NCBI RefSeq assembly: GCF_025567415.1
Contig: NZ_JAOQJV010000002.1
Location: forward strand, 62,001-126,000
DNA length: 64,000 nucleotides
Source of the DNA: Claveliimonas ammoniilytica
Lineage (GTDB): Bacteria; Bacillota; Clostridia; Lachnospirales; Lachnospiraceae
Direction of reading: 5' to 3'
The position numbers were made by a program, and so were the translations under genes. Of the stretch, positions 35,622 through 44,943 are shown one piece after another. The number at the start of each line of letters is the position of its first letter. Position 1 is the first letter of the stretch. The notes beneath the pieces were generated by a model. It saw only the letters and a list, made by a program, of their open reading frames with translations, made no database searches and had not been told where the DNA came from.

Positions 35622-35691
35622 TTACAATTGTAAGTTTAATATATTATAGAACGAAAATAGTGATTTGACAAGTAAAAGTTAACAATTGTAA
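35622..35691 (-). promoter_or_regulatory. sorC-type gene promoter with two palindromic operator boxes
   Basis: Minus-strand TTGTCA (35665-35670), 16-base spacer, TATAAT (35643-35648). TTACAATTGTAA (35622-35633, perfect palindrome) falls at the transcription start and a second ACAATTGT core is at 35682-35689, upstream of both divergent promoters. Confidence 0.55.
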
Positions 35692-35731
35692 AGCTGGAAA
35701 TATATAAAATTACAAAAATAAACTAAATCGG

Positions 35732-35760
35732 TTGACACTGGCATGTCATAGTGCTATATT
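35732..35760 (+). promoter_or_regulatory. Promoter of the dehydrogenase complex operon
   Basis: TTGACA, 17-base spacer, TATATT. A degenerate third box (TACAAATGTAAA, 35796-35807) lies downstream, just before the E1-alpha ribosome site. Confidence 0.7.
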
Positions 35761-35832
35761 ATGGACAGAAAGGCTTTGCAATAGAAAAGCAAGTATACAA
35801 ATGTAAACATGGATATTTGGAAGGAGATAACT

Positions 35833-36828
35833 ATGGAAGGATTTAATGTTAAAGACAAGAGCTTATTGGAAAACAAAGAATTTCTTCAAGAGTTGATGGA
35901 AAGAATGATGCTTGTACATACTTTTGAAGAGAGAGCATTCTGGTTGTTTGGACAGGGACTTGTACACGGAACTATGCACCTGAGCATTGGAGAGGAAGCA
36001 ACAGGTGTTGGTACTTCAGCAGCACTTACAAAAGATGATTATATGCTGGCTACACACCGTGGACATGGACAGGCGCTTGGAAAAGGTGTTAATGTAAATG
36101 ACATGATGGCAGAGATCCTTGGACGTGCAACAGGTACAAACCATGGTAAAGGTGGATCAATGCACATTTGCGATTTCGACAATGGTATCCTTGGAGCCAA
36201 TGGTATCGTTGGTGGTAACGGACCTATCGCATGTGGTGCAGGACTCAGTATTAAGATGCAGAATATTCCGAATCGTGTATGTGCTGCATTTTTCGGAGAT
36301 GGTGCTTCTAACGAAGGAGCAATTCTTGAGTCTATGAACCTGGCATCTGTGTGGGAACTGCCTGTACTGTTTATCCTGACAGATAATGGATATGGAATGT
36401 CTACAGCAAAAGCAAAAGCTACTAAGACAGTAGACTTCGGAAAGAGAGCAGATGCATTTGGATTTAAGGCATTTGAGTGTGACGGTAACAATGTTCTTGA
36501 AGTATATGAGACAGTTAAGGAAGCCCGTGAGTATGTAATGAACGAGCATGGACCGGTTCTCGTAGTTGAGAATACATACAGAACATCTGGACATTCTAAA
36601 TCAGATAATAATAAATATCGTTCAAAAGAAGAGATCAAATATTGGGAAGATCACAGCCCGATCATCCGTTTCCGCGAATTCCTTGTAGAGAATAAGATCT
36701 TTACAAATGAGGAAGTTGACGCTATGCAGGCAACTGTTGATAAGAAGATCGAAGATGCAATCGAGTACGCTAAGGCTCAGCCACAGCCGGTTGTTGCAGA
36801 TTTGGAAGCAGACGTATACGCAGAGTAG
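35833..36828 (+). CDS. 2-oxoacid/acetoin dehydrogenase E1 alpha subunit
   Basis: 331 residues from the ATG at 35833 behind AAGGAG (frame opens at 35809). Thiamine diphosphate enzyme; the cofactor motif runs from FFGDGASNEG to the Asn of DNGYGMS. The length (about 330) matches AcoA-type subunits more than 370-residue PdhA. Substrate is pyruvate or acetoin; a strict anaerobe with pyruvate:ferredoxin oxidoreductase would favour acetoin, but this is inference. First gene of a four-gene operon. Confidence 0.9.
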   Translation: MEGFNVKDKSLLENKEFLQELMERMMLVHTFEERAFWLFGQGLVHGTMHLSIGEEATGVGTSAALTKDDYMLATHRGHGQALGKGVNVNDMMAEILGRATGTNHGKGGSMHICDFDNGILGANGIVGGNGPIACGAGLSIKMQNIPNRVCAAFFGDGASNEGAILESMNLASVWELPVLFILTDNGYGMSTAKAKATKTVDFGKRADAFGFKAFECDGNNVLEVYETVKEAREYVMNEHGPVLVVENTYRTSGHSKSDNNKYRSKEEIKYWEDHSPIIRFREFLVENKIFTNEEVDAMQATVDKKIEDAIEYAKAQPQPVVADLEADVYAE

Positions 36829-36846
36829 TTTAGGAGGAAAAGAAAG

Positions 36847-37830
36847 ATGAGTGAAATGAGAAAGATTTCTTATAGAGACGCGGTTCGTGAAGCTATGGTT
36901 GAGGAAATGCGTCGCGATGAAAAAGTATTTTTAATGGGTGAAGATATTGGTGTTTACGATGGAGCATTTGGTGTTTCCAAAGGAATGATTGGAGAGTTTG
37001 GACCGGAGAGAGTTCGTGAGACTCCTATTTCTGAGCAGGCTTTCGTAGGAGCAGGTGTTGGTGCAGCGATTACAGGTATGCGTCCGATCGTTGAGCTGAT
37101 GTTCTCTGACTTCATGACAGTATGTTATGACCAGATCATCAACCAGGCTGCAAAGATGCACTTCATGTTCGCAGGTAAGGTAAGTGTACCTATGGTTATC
37201 CGTACAGCAGCTGGTGGTGGTACTGGAGCAGCTGCTCAGCATTCACAGTCTCTGGAGCAGATGTATCTGCATGTACCTGGACTGAAGGTTGTGGTTCCAT
37301 CTACACCATATGATGCAAAGGGTCTGTTAAAGCAGGCAATCCGTGACAACAACCCAGTCATCTTCCTTGAGCAGAAGAAACTGTACAATGTTAAAGGTAT
37401 GGTTCCGGATGAGGATTATACAATCCCATTTGGCGTTGCTGATGTAAAGAGAGAAGGTACAGACGTAAGTATCTTTACATACGGAAGAATGGTGCAGATG
37501 AGTCTTGACGTGGCTGAGAAGTTAGCAGAAGAAGGAATCAATGTTGAGGTTGTTGACCTTCGTACTCTTTCACCACTTGATACAAATACAATTATTGAAT
37601 CAGTTAAAAAGACACACAAAGCTGTAATCGTTCACGAATCTGTTCAGTTCGGTGGCTTCGGCGGTGAAGTTGCTGCACAGATCACAGACAGCGAAGCTTT
37701 CTACTATCTTGACGCTCCAATCAAACGTGTTGGTGCTTTGTACTGCCCAGTGCCATTTAACCCGACACTTGAGGCTGAAACATTCCCTACACCAGCTAAG
37801 ATCGAAGCTGCAGTAAGAGACGTTTTATAG
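36847..37830 (+). CDS. 2-oxoacid/acetoin dehydrogenase E1 beta subunit
   Basis: 327 residues, typical for PdhB/AcoB. Contains MGEDIGVYDGAFGVSKG (thiamine-binding Glu region), TPISEQAFVGAGVGAA, and the C-terminal transketolase domain with VVDLRTLSPLD and HESVQFGGFGGEV. Forms the alpha2beta2 E1 with the product of the gene 18 bases upstream. Confidence 0.92.
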   Translation: MSEMRKISYRDAVREAMVEEMRRDEKVFLMGEDIGVYDGAFGVSKGMIGEFGPERVRETPISEQAFVGAGVGAAITGMRPIVELMFSDFMTVCYDQIINQAAKMHFMFAGKVSVPMVIRTAAGGGTGAAAQHSQSLEQMYLHVPGLKVVVPSTPYDAKGLLKQAIRDNNPVIFLEQKKLYNVKGMVPDEDYTIPFGVADVKREGTDVSIFTYGRMVQMSLDVAEKLAEEGINVEVVDLRTLSPLDTNTIIESVKKTHKAVIVHESVQFGGFGGEVAAQITDSEAFYYLDAPIKRVGALYCPVPFNPTLEAETFPTPAKIEAAVRDVL

Positions 37831-37853
37831 GAAGATAGTAAGGAGGAAGCATA

Positions 37854-39200
37854 ATGGCAACAGAATTGACGATGCCAAAGAACGATATGGACATGGAAGA
37901 AGGTACTATCGTTAAATGGCTTAAAAATGTTGGCGATAAAGTAGAAAAAGGTGAGATGTTCATGGAAATCGAGACAGACAAGACTTCCATGGAGATCGAA
38001 TCTCCGGCAACAGGAGTTCTCCTTGCTCAGTTCTATCAGGGCGGAGATGTAGTGCCGGTTAATACAGTTATGGGATATGTCGGAGAAGCCGGAGAAGCTG
38101 TTCCGGAGCAGGGCGCAAAGGCTGCTGCTGAGGAAGCTCCGAAGGAAGAGAAAAAGGAAGCACCTGCTGCAGAAAAAGCACCTGCAAAGGTTCTGTCTGA
38201 TGCAAGTGGAATTCCTGCAACTCCATATGCTAAGAAGCTTGCAAAAGATAATGGAATCGATCTGAAAGAAGTAGTTCCGACAGGTCGTCACGGCGAGATC
38301 CGTGCAATTGATGTATTTACAGCAATTGAAGCTTCACCGGTTGCAACACCGCTTGCTAAGGCAATGGCAGCAGATCTCGGCGTAGATCTTTCAACTATTC
38401 AGGGATCCGGATACAGAGGAAAGATCCTCAGTGATGATATCAAGGCAGCATTTGCTCAGGCTCAGACAGCAGCAGAGGAAGAAAATGTTGCAGGCGCAAT
38501 GAAAGAGATCGCAGAAGTACTTGAGCGTAGAAAACTTTCTTCTATGCGTAAGGCTATCATGAAGAACATGAACTCAAGTCATACTGAGATTCCTAGCGTA
38601 ACACAGAACATCAAGGTTGATGTTACAGAGCTGCTTGCTCTTCGTGCTAAGATCAACGAGGGTAAAGAGAAGGCTGAGAAGGTATCTGTAAATGACCTGA
38701 TCATTAAAGCTGTCGGCAAAGCTACAGCTAAGTTCGAGAGATTCCGCATGACGTTGGAAGGCAACGAGTATGTCGTCCACAATCAGGTTAATGTGGGAAT
38801 GGCAGTTGGTATCACAGACGGACTGGTTGTACCGGTAATCAAAGACGTTGATAAGAAGACACTGCTTCAGGTATCTAAGGATGCAAAAGAACTTGCTAAG
38901 AAAGCAAGAGACGGTAAATTAAAATCAAGCGAAATGGGTGACGGACGTATTACCATTTCTAACATTGGTATGTACGGAACACACAGCTTTACACCAATCA
39001 TTAATCAGCCAGAGGCTTCTATCGTTGGTGTATGTGGAACAGAGGATGAGCTTGCACTGGTAGACGGACAGGTAGTTGTACGTAAGAAGATGATGATCTG
39101 CGTAACATTTGACCACAGAATCCTGAACGGAACAGAAGTCTGCGAATTCGAGTCATACCTGAAAGAGCTGATTGAAAATCCGGTCACAATCTTGATTTAA
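37854..39200 (+). CDS. Dihydrolipoamide acyltransferase (E2) with two subunit-binding domains
   Basis: 448 residues. Lipoyl domain 1-78 (Lys43 in ETDKTSME), Ala/Glu/Lys-rich linker, then two consecutive peripheral subunit-binding domains (about 121-155 ATPYAKKLAKD..., and 163-198 ATPLAKAMAAD...), then the catalytic domain (about 225-448). The usual DHRxxDG motif reads DHRILNG: His421 is kept but the Asp is Asn425. Most bacterial E2 proteins have one binding domain, so this is an unusual form. Confidence 0.9.
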   Translation: MATELTMPKNDMDMEEGTIVKWLKNVGDKVEKGEMFMEIETDKTSMEIESPATGVLLAQFYQGGDVVPVNTVMGYVGEAGEAVPEQGAKAAAEEAPKEEKKEAPAAEKAPAKVLSDASGIPATPYAKKLAKDNGIDLKEVVPTGRHGEIRAIDVFTAIEASPVATPLAKAMAADLGVDLSTIQGSGYRGKILSDDIKAAFAQAQTAAEEENVAGAMKEIAEVLERRKLSSMRKAIMKNMNSSHTEIPSVTQNIKVDVTELLALRAKINEGKEKAEKVSVNDLIIKAVGKATAKFERFRMTLEGNEYVVHNQVNVGMAVGITDGLVVPVIKDVDKKTLLQVSKDAKELAKKARDGKLKSSEMGDGRITISNIGMYGTHSFTPIINQPEASIVGVCGTEDELALVDGQVVVRKKMMICVTFDHRILNGTEVCEFESYLKELIENPVTILI

Positions 39201-39214
39201 TCTAGGAGGATAAT

Positions 39215-40969
39215 ATGGCAACAGAATTAACTATGCCAAAGAACGATATGGACATGGAAGAAGGTACTATCGTTAAGTGGCTGAAGAATGTTGGAGATAA
39301 AGTAGAAAAAGGCGAAATGTTCATGGAAATCGAGACAGATAAGACTTCCATGGAGATTGAGTCTCCTGCAGCAGGAGTTCTTCTTGCTCAGTTTTATCAG
39401 GGTGGAGATGTAGTCCCGGTTAACACAGTTATGGGATATGTCGGAGAAGCCGGAGAAAAGGTACCGGAGCAGGCAGCAAAAGGAGATGCACCTGCAGCTG
39501 AGGAACCAAAAGCTGAGGCAGCAGCATCTGTAGCAGAGAAGAAAGAAAATGAATATGATGTAGCTGTAATCGGTGGAGGCCCTGCCGGATACGTAGCAGC
39601 AATCCGTGCTGCACAGCTTGGCGGAAAGGTTATCATCTTCGAGAAAGATACCGTAGGTGGAACATGTCTGAACAGAGGATGCATCCCGACTAAGACATAT
39701 CTGAAGACTGCTGAGTACATTCATCATATCGAAGCAGCTGCATCAAGAGGCATTGTAGTTAATGCTGAGCACAGCGTAGACATGCCAAAGGTTGTAGCAT
39801 ATAAGGACAAAGTTGTAAAACAGCTGACAGGCGGTGTTGGAAGCCTGTTAAAGGGAAATGGCGTGAAGCTGGTATCCGGAGAAGCTTCTCTGGAAGATGC
39901 AACAACAGTTGCATGTGACGGCAAGACATACAAAGCTGACAAGATCATCCTTTGCGGTGGATCTAAAGCAATCCGTATCCCGATTCCGGGTGTGGATCAC
40001 AAAGATGTTATGACCAGTGATGAGATCCTGGCTATGACAGAAGTTCCGGAAAGACTTGGTATCATCGGTGGTGGTGTAATCGGATGTGAAATGGCATCTG
40101 CATTCAGTGCATTCGGAAGCAAAGTTACCATCGTAGAGGCTATGGACCGCGTAGTATCTATGCTTGACAAAGACATTTCTGCAGAAGTTGACAAGACTCT
40201 GAAGAAAGGCGGCGCAAGCGTTAATTGCGGACGTAAAGTATTAGAGATCAAAGACAATGGCGGACATCCGGTAATCGTAACAGATAACGGAGAATTTGAA
40301 GTAGATAAAGTCCTTCTGTCAATCGGACGTGCAGCAGACCTTGGATGTCTTGGTAAGCTTGCTGATCAGATCAAGACAGAGAGAGGCAAGATCGTAGTAG
40401 ATGATACGATGAAGACATCTGTTGATAATATCTACGCTTGTGGTGATATCAACGGACGTATCATGCTTGCTCACTCAGCATTCAAGATGGGTGAAGTAGC
40501 AGCTGAAAATGCAGTAAAGGGAACCGCAGTAAAATGTGACCTGAGCTATGTACCAAGCTGCCTGTACCTGTCACCGGAAGCTGCTTCTGTAGGTCTTACA
40601 GAAGAAAAAGCAAAAGAGGCTCATCCAGAAGGAGTTCGTATTGGCAAGTTCAATATGGCTGCTAACGGAAGAAGTGTTGCATCTGGAGAGACAACAGGAT
40701 TTATCAAGGTAATCGCTGACAACAAATATGGTCAGATCCTTGGCGTACATATGGTAGGCGGCGTAGCATCTGAGATGATTGCAGAGGCAGTCGCACTGAT
40801 GCAGATGGAGATTACAGTGAATGAAGTAGCTGAATCTATCATTCATGCTCACCCAAGTTATTCAGAGGCATTTGCAGAGGCATGCGCAGACTGCCTTGGA
40901 ATGTGCATCCACCAGCCTCCGAAAAAAAGAAATAAGACAATTTCTAATTCCTTCTTAAAATGTTTATAG
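39215..40969 (+). CDS. lpdA: Dihydrolipoamide dehydrogenase (E3) with N-terminal lipoyl domain
   Basis: 584 residues. Residues 1-80 form a lipoyl domain almost identical to that of E2 (Lys43), joined by an Ala/Glu linker to a flavoprotein disulfide reductase: FAD-binding GGGPAGYVAA, redox-active GGTCLNRGCIPTK, NAD-binding GGGVIGCEMA and the C-terminal HAHPSYSEAFAE with the catalytic His-Glu pair. The last 13 residues after PPKK look like a short extension. Lipoyl-bearing E3 occurs in acetoin dehydrogenase and some pyruvate dehydrogenase complexes. Confidence 0.93.
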   Translation: MATELTMPKNDMDMEEGTIVKWLKNVGDKVEKGEMFMEIETDKTSMEIESPAAGVLLAQFYQGGDVVPVNTVMGYVGEAGEKVPEQAAKGDAPAAEEPKAEAAASVAEKKENEYDVAVIGGGPAGYVAAIRAAQLGGKVIIFEKDTVGGTCLNRGCIPTKTYLKTAEYIHHIEAAASRGIVVNAEHSVDMPKVVAYKDKVVKQLTGGVGSLLKGNGVKLVSGEASLEDATTVACDGKTYKADKIILCGGSKAIRIPIPGVDHKDVMTSDEILAMTEVPERLGIIGGGVIGCEMASAFSAFGSKVTIVEAMDRVVSMLDKDISAEVDKTLKKGGASVNCGRKVLEIKDNGGHPVIVTDNGEFEVDKVLLSIGRAADLGCLGKLADQIKTERGKIVVDDTMKTSVDNIYACGDINGRIMLAHSAFKMGEVAAENAVKGTAVKCDLSYVPSCLYLSPEAASVGLTEEKAKEAHPEGVRIGKFNMAANGRSVASGETTGFIKVIADNKYGQILGVHMVGGVASEMIAEAVALMQMEITVNEVAESIIHAHPSYSEAFAEACADCLGMCIHQPPKKRNKTISNSFLKCL

Positions 40970-40973
40970 TGAG

Positions 40974-41005
40974 AAAAGCGCTTCTGTATGGGGAAGCGCT
41001 TTTTT
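40974..41005 (+). terminator. Terminator of the dehydrogenase operon
   Basis: Stem AAAAGCGCTTC / GAAGCGCTTTT followed by six T. Confidence 0.85.
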
Positions 41006-41029
41006 CGTGTTTGAATTATTAACATTATT

Positions 41030-41058
41030 TTGACAATATTTTCATAGACATTTTAAAT
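41030..41058 (+). promoter_or_regulatory. Candidate pfkA promoter
   Basis: TTGACA, 17-base spacer, TTAAAT; about 70 bases before the start. Confidence 0.5.
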
Positions 41059-41127
41059 TCAGATTGTTACAATGTGAGTATGCATTGAAGAAGGAACGAT
41101 ATGCAAATATCGAAATGAGGTGTTAGG

Positions 41128-42171
41128 ATGGAAGAGCAAAAGAAATGTGCGGTTAAGCGGATCGGAGTACTGACTTCCGGTGGCGACGCACCAGGTATGA
41201 ATGCGGCTGTACGTGCCGTAGTGCGTACAGCACTCTACATGGGAATTGAAGTAGTAGGTATCCGTCGCGGATGGCATGGTTTGATCAATGGAGACATGTA
41301 CCGTATGACAGCGGTGGATGTGTCGCATATTATCAACGAGGGTGGTACAATGCTGTACACAGCCCGCAGTGATGAATTCCGTACTAAGGATGGACGTAAG
41401 AAAGCATACGATAACTGTAAGCTGTTCGGACTGGATGGAATTGTGGCAATCGGTGGTGATGGTACATTTGCCGGAGCTTTGGCACTTTCTACGGAATATC
41501 CAATCTCTGTAGTTGGCATACCGGGTACAATTGATAATGATATCGGATGCAGCCACTATAGTATAGGATACGACACAGCAGCGAATACGGCAGTAGAAGC
41601 AATCGATAAGATCCGTGATACGATGCAGTCTCATGAGAGATGCTCGGTTATCGAGGTCATGGGACACAGAGCAGGTAATCTGGCACTGTATGTTGGTATT
41701 GCGACAGGTGCAACCGCCGTTCTGATTCCGGAAGAACCTTGGGATTTTGAGGAAGATGTTGCGGAGAAGATCCGTAATGCAAGACTTGCAGGACGTACCC
41801 ATTTTATGGTAATCGTAGCAGAGGGAGCTAAGCGTAAAGCAGACGGAACGCTGGATAATGAAGTGGTTGGTAATGGTACTGCCGGACATCAGGTTGCAGA
41901 TCTGATCCGTGCAGAGTTGGGACTGGATCCTAGAGTGACCGTACTCGGACATATTCAGCGAGGCGGTTCACCGACAGCACGAGATCGTGTGACAGCTACC
42001 CGTATGGGATATGTGGCAGTAAAGGCTCTGGCAGAAGGTAAGACGAATCGTGTAGTCGTGCGTTATTTTGGTGAGATCAAGGATGTAGATATGGTAGAGG
42101 CTCTGAAGCAGGAGAACCGGCTGGACGAAGAGGAAAAGCAAGTTCTGAGAGCAATGACATTCTCATTCTAG
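41128..42171 (+). CDS. pfkA: ATP-dependent 6-phosphofructokinase
   Basis: 347 residues. TSGGDAPGMNAAVR binds ATP; IGGDGTFAG (Gly rather than Asp after GGD) and GIPGTIDNDI (Gly rather than Lys before TIDND) indicate the ATP-dependent rather than the pyrophosphate-dependent type. HIQRGGSPTARDR is the fructose 6-phosphate/effector region. Somewhat longer than the 320-residue bacterial type. Carries out the committed step of glycolysis. Confidence 0.93.
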   Translation: MEEQKKCAVKRIGVLTSGGDAPGMNAAVRAVVRTALYMGIEVVGIRRGWHGLINGDMYRMTAVDVSHIINEGGTMLYTARSDEFRTKDGRKKAYDNCKLFGLDGIVAIGGDGTFAGALALSTEYPISVVGIPGTIDNDIGCSHYSIGYDTAANTAVEAIDKIRDTMQSHERCSVIEVMGHRAGNLALYVGIATGATAVLIPEEPWDFEEDVAEKIRNARLAGRTHFMVIVAEGAKRKADGTLDNEVVGNGTAGHQVADLIRAELGLDPRVTVLGHIQRGGSPTARDRVTATRMGYVAVKALAEGKTNRVVVRYFGEIKDVDMVEALKQENRLDEEEKQVLRAMTFSF

Positions 42172-42211
42172 AGCGAATACAGTCAGCTTAAAGTATAAAG
42201 AAAAGTATAAA

Positions 42212-42257
42212 AAATGGGAGGTGTCGGATATGTAATCCGGTTACCTCCCATTTATTA
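42212..42257. terminator. pfkA terminator
   Basis: Perfect 11-bp stem AAATGGGAGGT / ACCTCCCATTT; lies between convergent pfkA and the TauE-like gene. Confidence 0.75.
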
Positions 42258-42290
42258 TATGAATCCTTTTGCGATTTTTATATTAACTGA

Positions 42291-43220
42291 TTAGTCTGTC
42301 ATTGCTCCGGACTTCTGCAACTCTTTCTGTGCCCGCTCTGATTCAGAAGGCATAGACATTTTCCGCGCATCGCGGAAGAATGTTGCGGAAGTGATGATCA
42401 TAACCACACATACGATATAAGTCAATGTGGACAGTGACAGGAAGCATGCAACCTTATATGCAATGACTACACCGATACATCCGAAAATGGACAGCATAAT
42501 CGTTGCGGTACGGTCGTATTTTCCTTCTTTGATGAATTTAAAGCAGGATGCGTTCATCAGGAATGCACAGGAACCCATCATGATCGGGAATGCAACTCCG
42601 ATGTTCATGCCAAGTGCACCAACAAGTGCCATGCATGGAGCATACAGACCAACACCGATCATCATCAATGCGCCAAGGAAGAAGTTAATGACCACTCCTA
42701 CGACTAATTTGATACCGCTAAGTCCGGTTGCAGTGCCGACAGCACCGAATGGACCGACGCCGGCGTTCTTGCATACAAGTGCAACAGCCAGAATTACCAG
42801 ACCGACAGACAGAGCATAACGAACGGTTTTCAGATCCCATTTGCAGACGATGCCGGAACCAACGAGTGCGCCGATAGCAGCTGCGGCCAGCATGAGATAA
42901 AGAGTCAACGGATCAATGTCTACGAAAGTCATAAAGAGGATGCCCTCTAATGCAACGGGAATCGTGTTGCCGACATTTAATGTACCCGGAATAATCTCAT
43001 CATTCGTTGATTTGGTGAATTTGAAACATGCAGACTGTGTTGCAAAACATCCGATACCCCAGGTATCCAGCATGTTGGTGAATAAACCGATCAGGGCAAG
43101 TGTAATACCCTTTTTGAAATGGATCTCGTCTTTGTGCTTGATCAGATCGACAATCAGAAACAAAGCAGAGCAGATTGTAAATGCGATCAAAACAATTCTT
43201 AGTAAAATTACTGCATTCAT
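42291..43220 (-). CDS. TauE/SafE-like permease
   Basis: 309 residues from the ATG at 43220, which follows GGAGGG (the frame stays open to 43367 without a better start). Eight or so membrane helices in two similar halves, with Gly-rich NVGNTIPVALEG and GLSGIKLVVGVVINFFLGA, as in TauE/SafE anion exporters. The substrate (sulfite, sulfonate or an organic acid) is unknown. Divergent from a LysR regulator that probably controls it. Confidence 0.75.
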   Translation of the reverse strand: MNAVILLRIVLIAFTICSALFLIVDLIKHKDEIHFKKGITLALIGLFTNMLDTWGIGCFATQSACFKFTKSTNDEIIPGTLNVGNTIPVALEGILFMTFVDIDPLTLYLMLAAAAIGALVGSGIVCKWDLKTVRYALSVGLVILAVALVCKNAGVGPFGAVGTATGLSGIKLVVGVVINFFLGALMMIGVGLYAPCMALVGALGMNIGVAFPIMMGSCAFLMNASCFKFIKEGKYDRTATIMLSIFGCIGVVIAYKVACFLSLSTLTYIVCVVMIITSATFFRDARKMSMPSESERAQKELQKSGAMTD

Positions 43221-43353
43221 TTTAACCCTCCAGATAAATATACCAAAATATTGTGATAAACAGTTACCTGGCAGATGTCCACCCCGATAACCTTGGAAAT
43301 CCGCCAGCATTTTTAATTTTATAACTTTGTCTTTTGTTAAACAATTTAAGAAA

Positions 43354-43449
43354 ATTAAATGGGTCATTTAATATATCTAAAGAGTGGAGGAATTGAAGAA
43401 AAATGGTTATGATATAAAAAATATTGAATGGGTCGTTTAACATTTCTAA
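43354..43449. promoter_or_regulatory. Direct repeats in the TauE-LysR control region
   Basis: ATGGGTCATTTAATATATCTAA-type 22-base element at 43359-43380 recurs at 43428-43449 with three differences. The first copy sits in a palindrome TTAAAT-GGGTC-ATTTAA. The gap 43221-43531 contains no gene; these are candidate LysR binding sites. Confidence 0.5.
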
Positions 43450-43531
43450 TGTATGCGCGGTGGATGCGTCTTGCGTACTGGCTGCTGCAATTATATAATA
43501 AAAAAGAGTGTTACAAACAGGGAGCAAAAAA

Positions 43532-44416
43532 ATGACAAAGTACGAAATGATTCTAAGCGTGTATCATACACACAGCATATCGGTTACAGCAGAAAAATAT
43601 AATTATACGCAGTCAGCGATCAGTCAGGCAATTAAGAGCTTTGAGAAAGAACTTGGTCTTCCGCTGTTTAAAAGAACGAAAAATGGCATGCTGCCAATCT
43701 CAAATACAGAAGAAATTATCCGGGAATTGCGAACAATCTGCGATGCAGAGAACCGTATTGCGGATATCGCATCGAATCTGACCAGTCTGAAAAATGGTTA
43801 TATACATATCGGAACGATCAAGAGTATTGCATATAACTGGTTACCTTCTATGGTAAAGAATTTTTCAAAAAAATATCCAAATATTCATTTTAAAATATCA
43901 ATGGGAAGTTCTTCGCAGCTTCATGATAAGCTGGATCAGAATGAGGTGGATTGTATCTTTGTGTCCAATTATCTGCTTCCGGATAATCTGGAATTTTATC
44001 CGATGGATACGGATGAACTGATGCTCCTGACGGCGAGAAATCATCCGCTGGCAGACAAACTGAAGGTGAATCTGACTGATATTAAGGACGAGAATTATAT
44101 TTATTCAGAAGATGGTTTTGACTTTGAAGCGGGTGGGATCTTTGAGCAGAATGACATTCATCCGACTGTGCTTTACCAGTTAGATGATGACGTGGCTGTC
44201 CAGAAAATGGTATCCGATGGGATGGGAATCAGTGTATTACCGAAATTATTGCTGTCCAATCCGCCATTTGACATCTGCATCCGCCCATTTACGGAGCATT
44301 ACAAACGGACATTGGGCGTGGCATATCTGAAAGACAGCGAATTGGATCCGGCGACAGAAGCGTTCTTGGAATATGTAAAAGAATGGAAATCAAATAAAGG
44401 AGAACAGCGAAGATAG
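43532..44416 (+). CDS. LysR family transcriptional regulator
   Basis: 294 residues from the ATG at 43532, with GGGAG upstream (a GTG at 43508 is less likely). Winged helix at about 1-60 (SVTAEKYNYTQSAISQAIKSFEKELGLPLFKR pattern) and a type 2 periplasmic-binding effector domain (about 90-290). Divergent from the TauE-like permease, the standard layout for a LysR regulator and its target. Confidence 0.92.
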   Translation: MTKYEMILSVYHTHSISVTAEKYNYTQSAISQAIKSFEKELGLPLFKRTKNGMLPISNTEEIIRELRTICDAENRIADIASNLTSLKNGYIHIGTIKSIAYNWLPSMVKNFSKKYPNIHFKISMGSSSQLHDKLDQNEVDCIFVSNYLLPDNLEFYPMDTDELMLLTARNHPLADKLKVNLTDIKDENYIYSEDGFDFEAGGIFEQNDIHPTVLYQLDDDVAVQKMVSDGMGISVLPKLLLSNPPFDICIRPFTEHYKRTLGVAYLKDSELDPATEAFLEYVKEWKSNKGEQRR

Positions 44417-44417
44417 G

Positions 44418-44906
44418 ATGAATATCAGAAAGACCAGAAAAGAAGATGTCCCAGTAATTATGGATTTGTATGAAAATGCAAAAGCATTTATGCGCAGCAA
44501 AGGCAATCTGACACAGTGGAATGACGGATACCCATCGGTAGAAATTATCACAGAAGATATCGACAACGGTAATTCTTATGTGTTTGTGGAAAATGATGAG
44601 ATCGTAGGAACATTCGCGTTCATCATCGGTGAAGATCCGACTTATCAGGTGATCGAAGATGGCGAATGGCACAGCAGTAAGATCTACGGAACCATCCACA
44701 GAATTGCATCATCCGGTAAAGCGAAAGGCCTGGCAAAGACCTGCTTTGATTACTGCAGTGAAAAGATTGATTATCTCAGAATTGATACGCATGAAGATAA
44801 CCAGCCGATGCAGGATGCGGTGCTCAGATATGGGTTTAAAAAATGCGGAATTATATACGTCAGGGACGGAAGTAAGAGAGTGGCATTTGATTATATAAAA
44901 GGATAG
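44418..44906 (+). CDS. GNAT family N-acetyltransferase
   Basis: 162 residues, starting one base after the LysR stop. The GNAT fold is recognisable from MNIRKTRKEDVPVIMDL at the N-terminus, the central VGTFAFIIGEDP strand, and the acetyl-CoA loop (ASSGKAKGLAKTCFDY) followed by RIDTHEDNQPMQ and YGFKKCGIIYV. Acceptor unknown; possibly an amino compound or peptide. Likely cotranscribed with lysR. Confidence 0.88.
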   Translation: MNIRKTRKEDVPVIMDLYENAKAFMRSKGNLTQWNDGYPSVEIITEDIDNGNSYVFVENDEIVGTFAFIIGEDPTYQVIEDGEWHSSKIYGTIHRIASSGKAKGLAKTCFDYCSEKIDYLRIDTHEDNQPMQDAVLRYGFKKCGIIYVRDGSKRVAFDYIKG

Positions 44907-44943
44907 AGAATATGGGTATTCTTTCGTAACAGTAGCAATTCCA

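Noticed and set aside
43264..43527. Minus-strand frame between TauE and LysR with two LNDPFN motifs
   Set aside because: The motif repetition comes from the DNA direct repeats; no ribosome site, low-complexity content.
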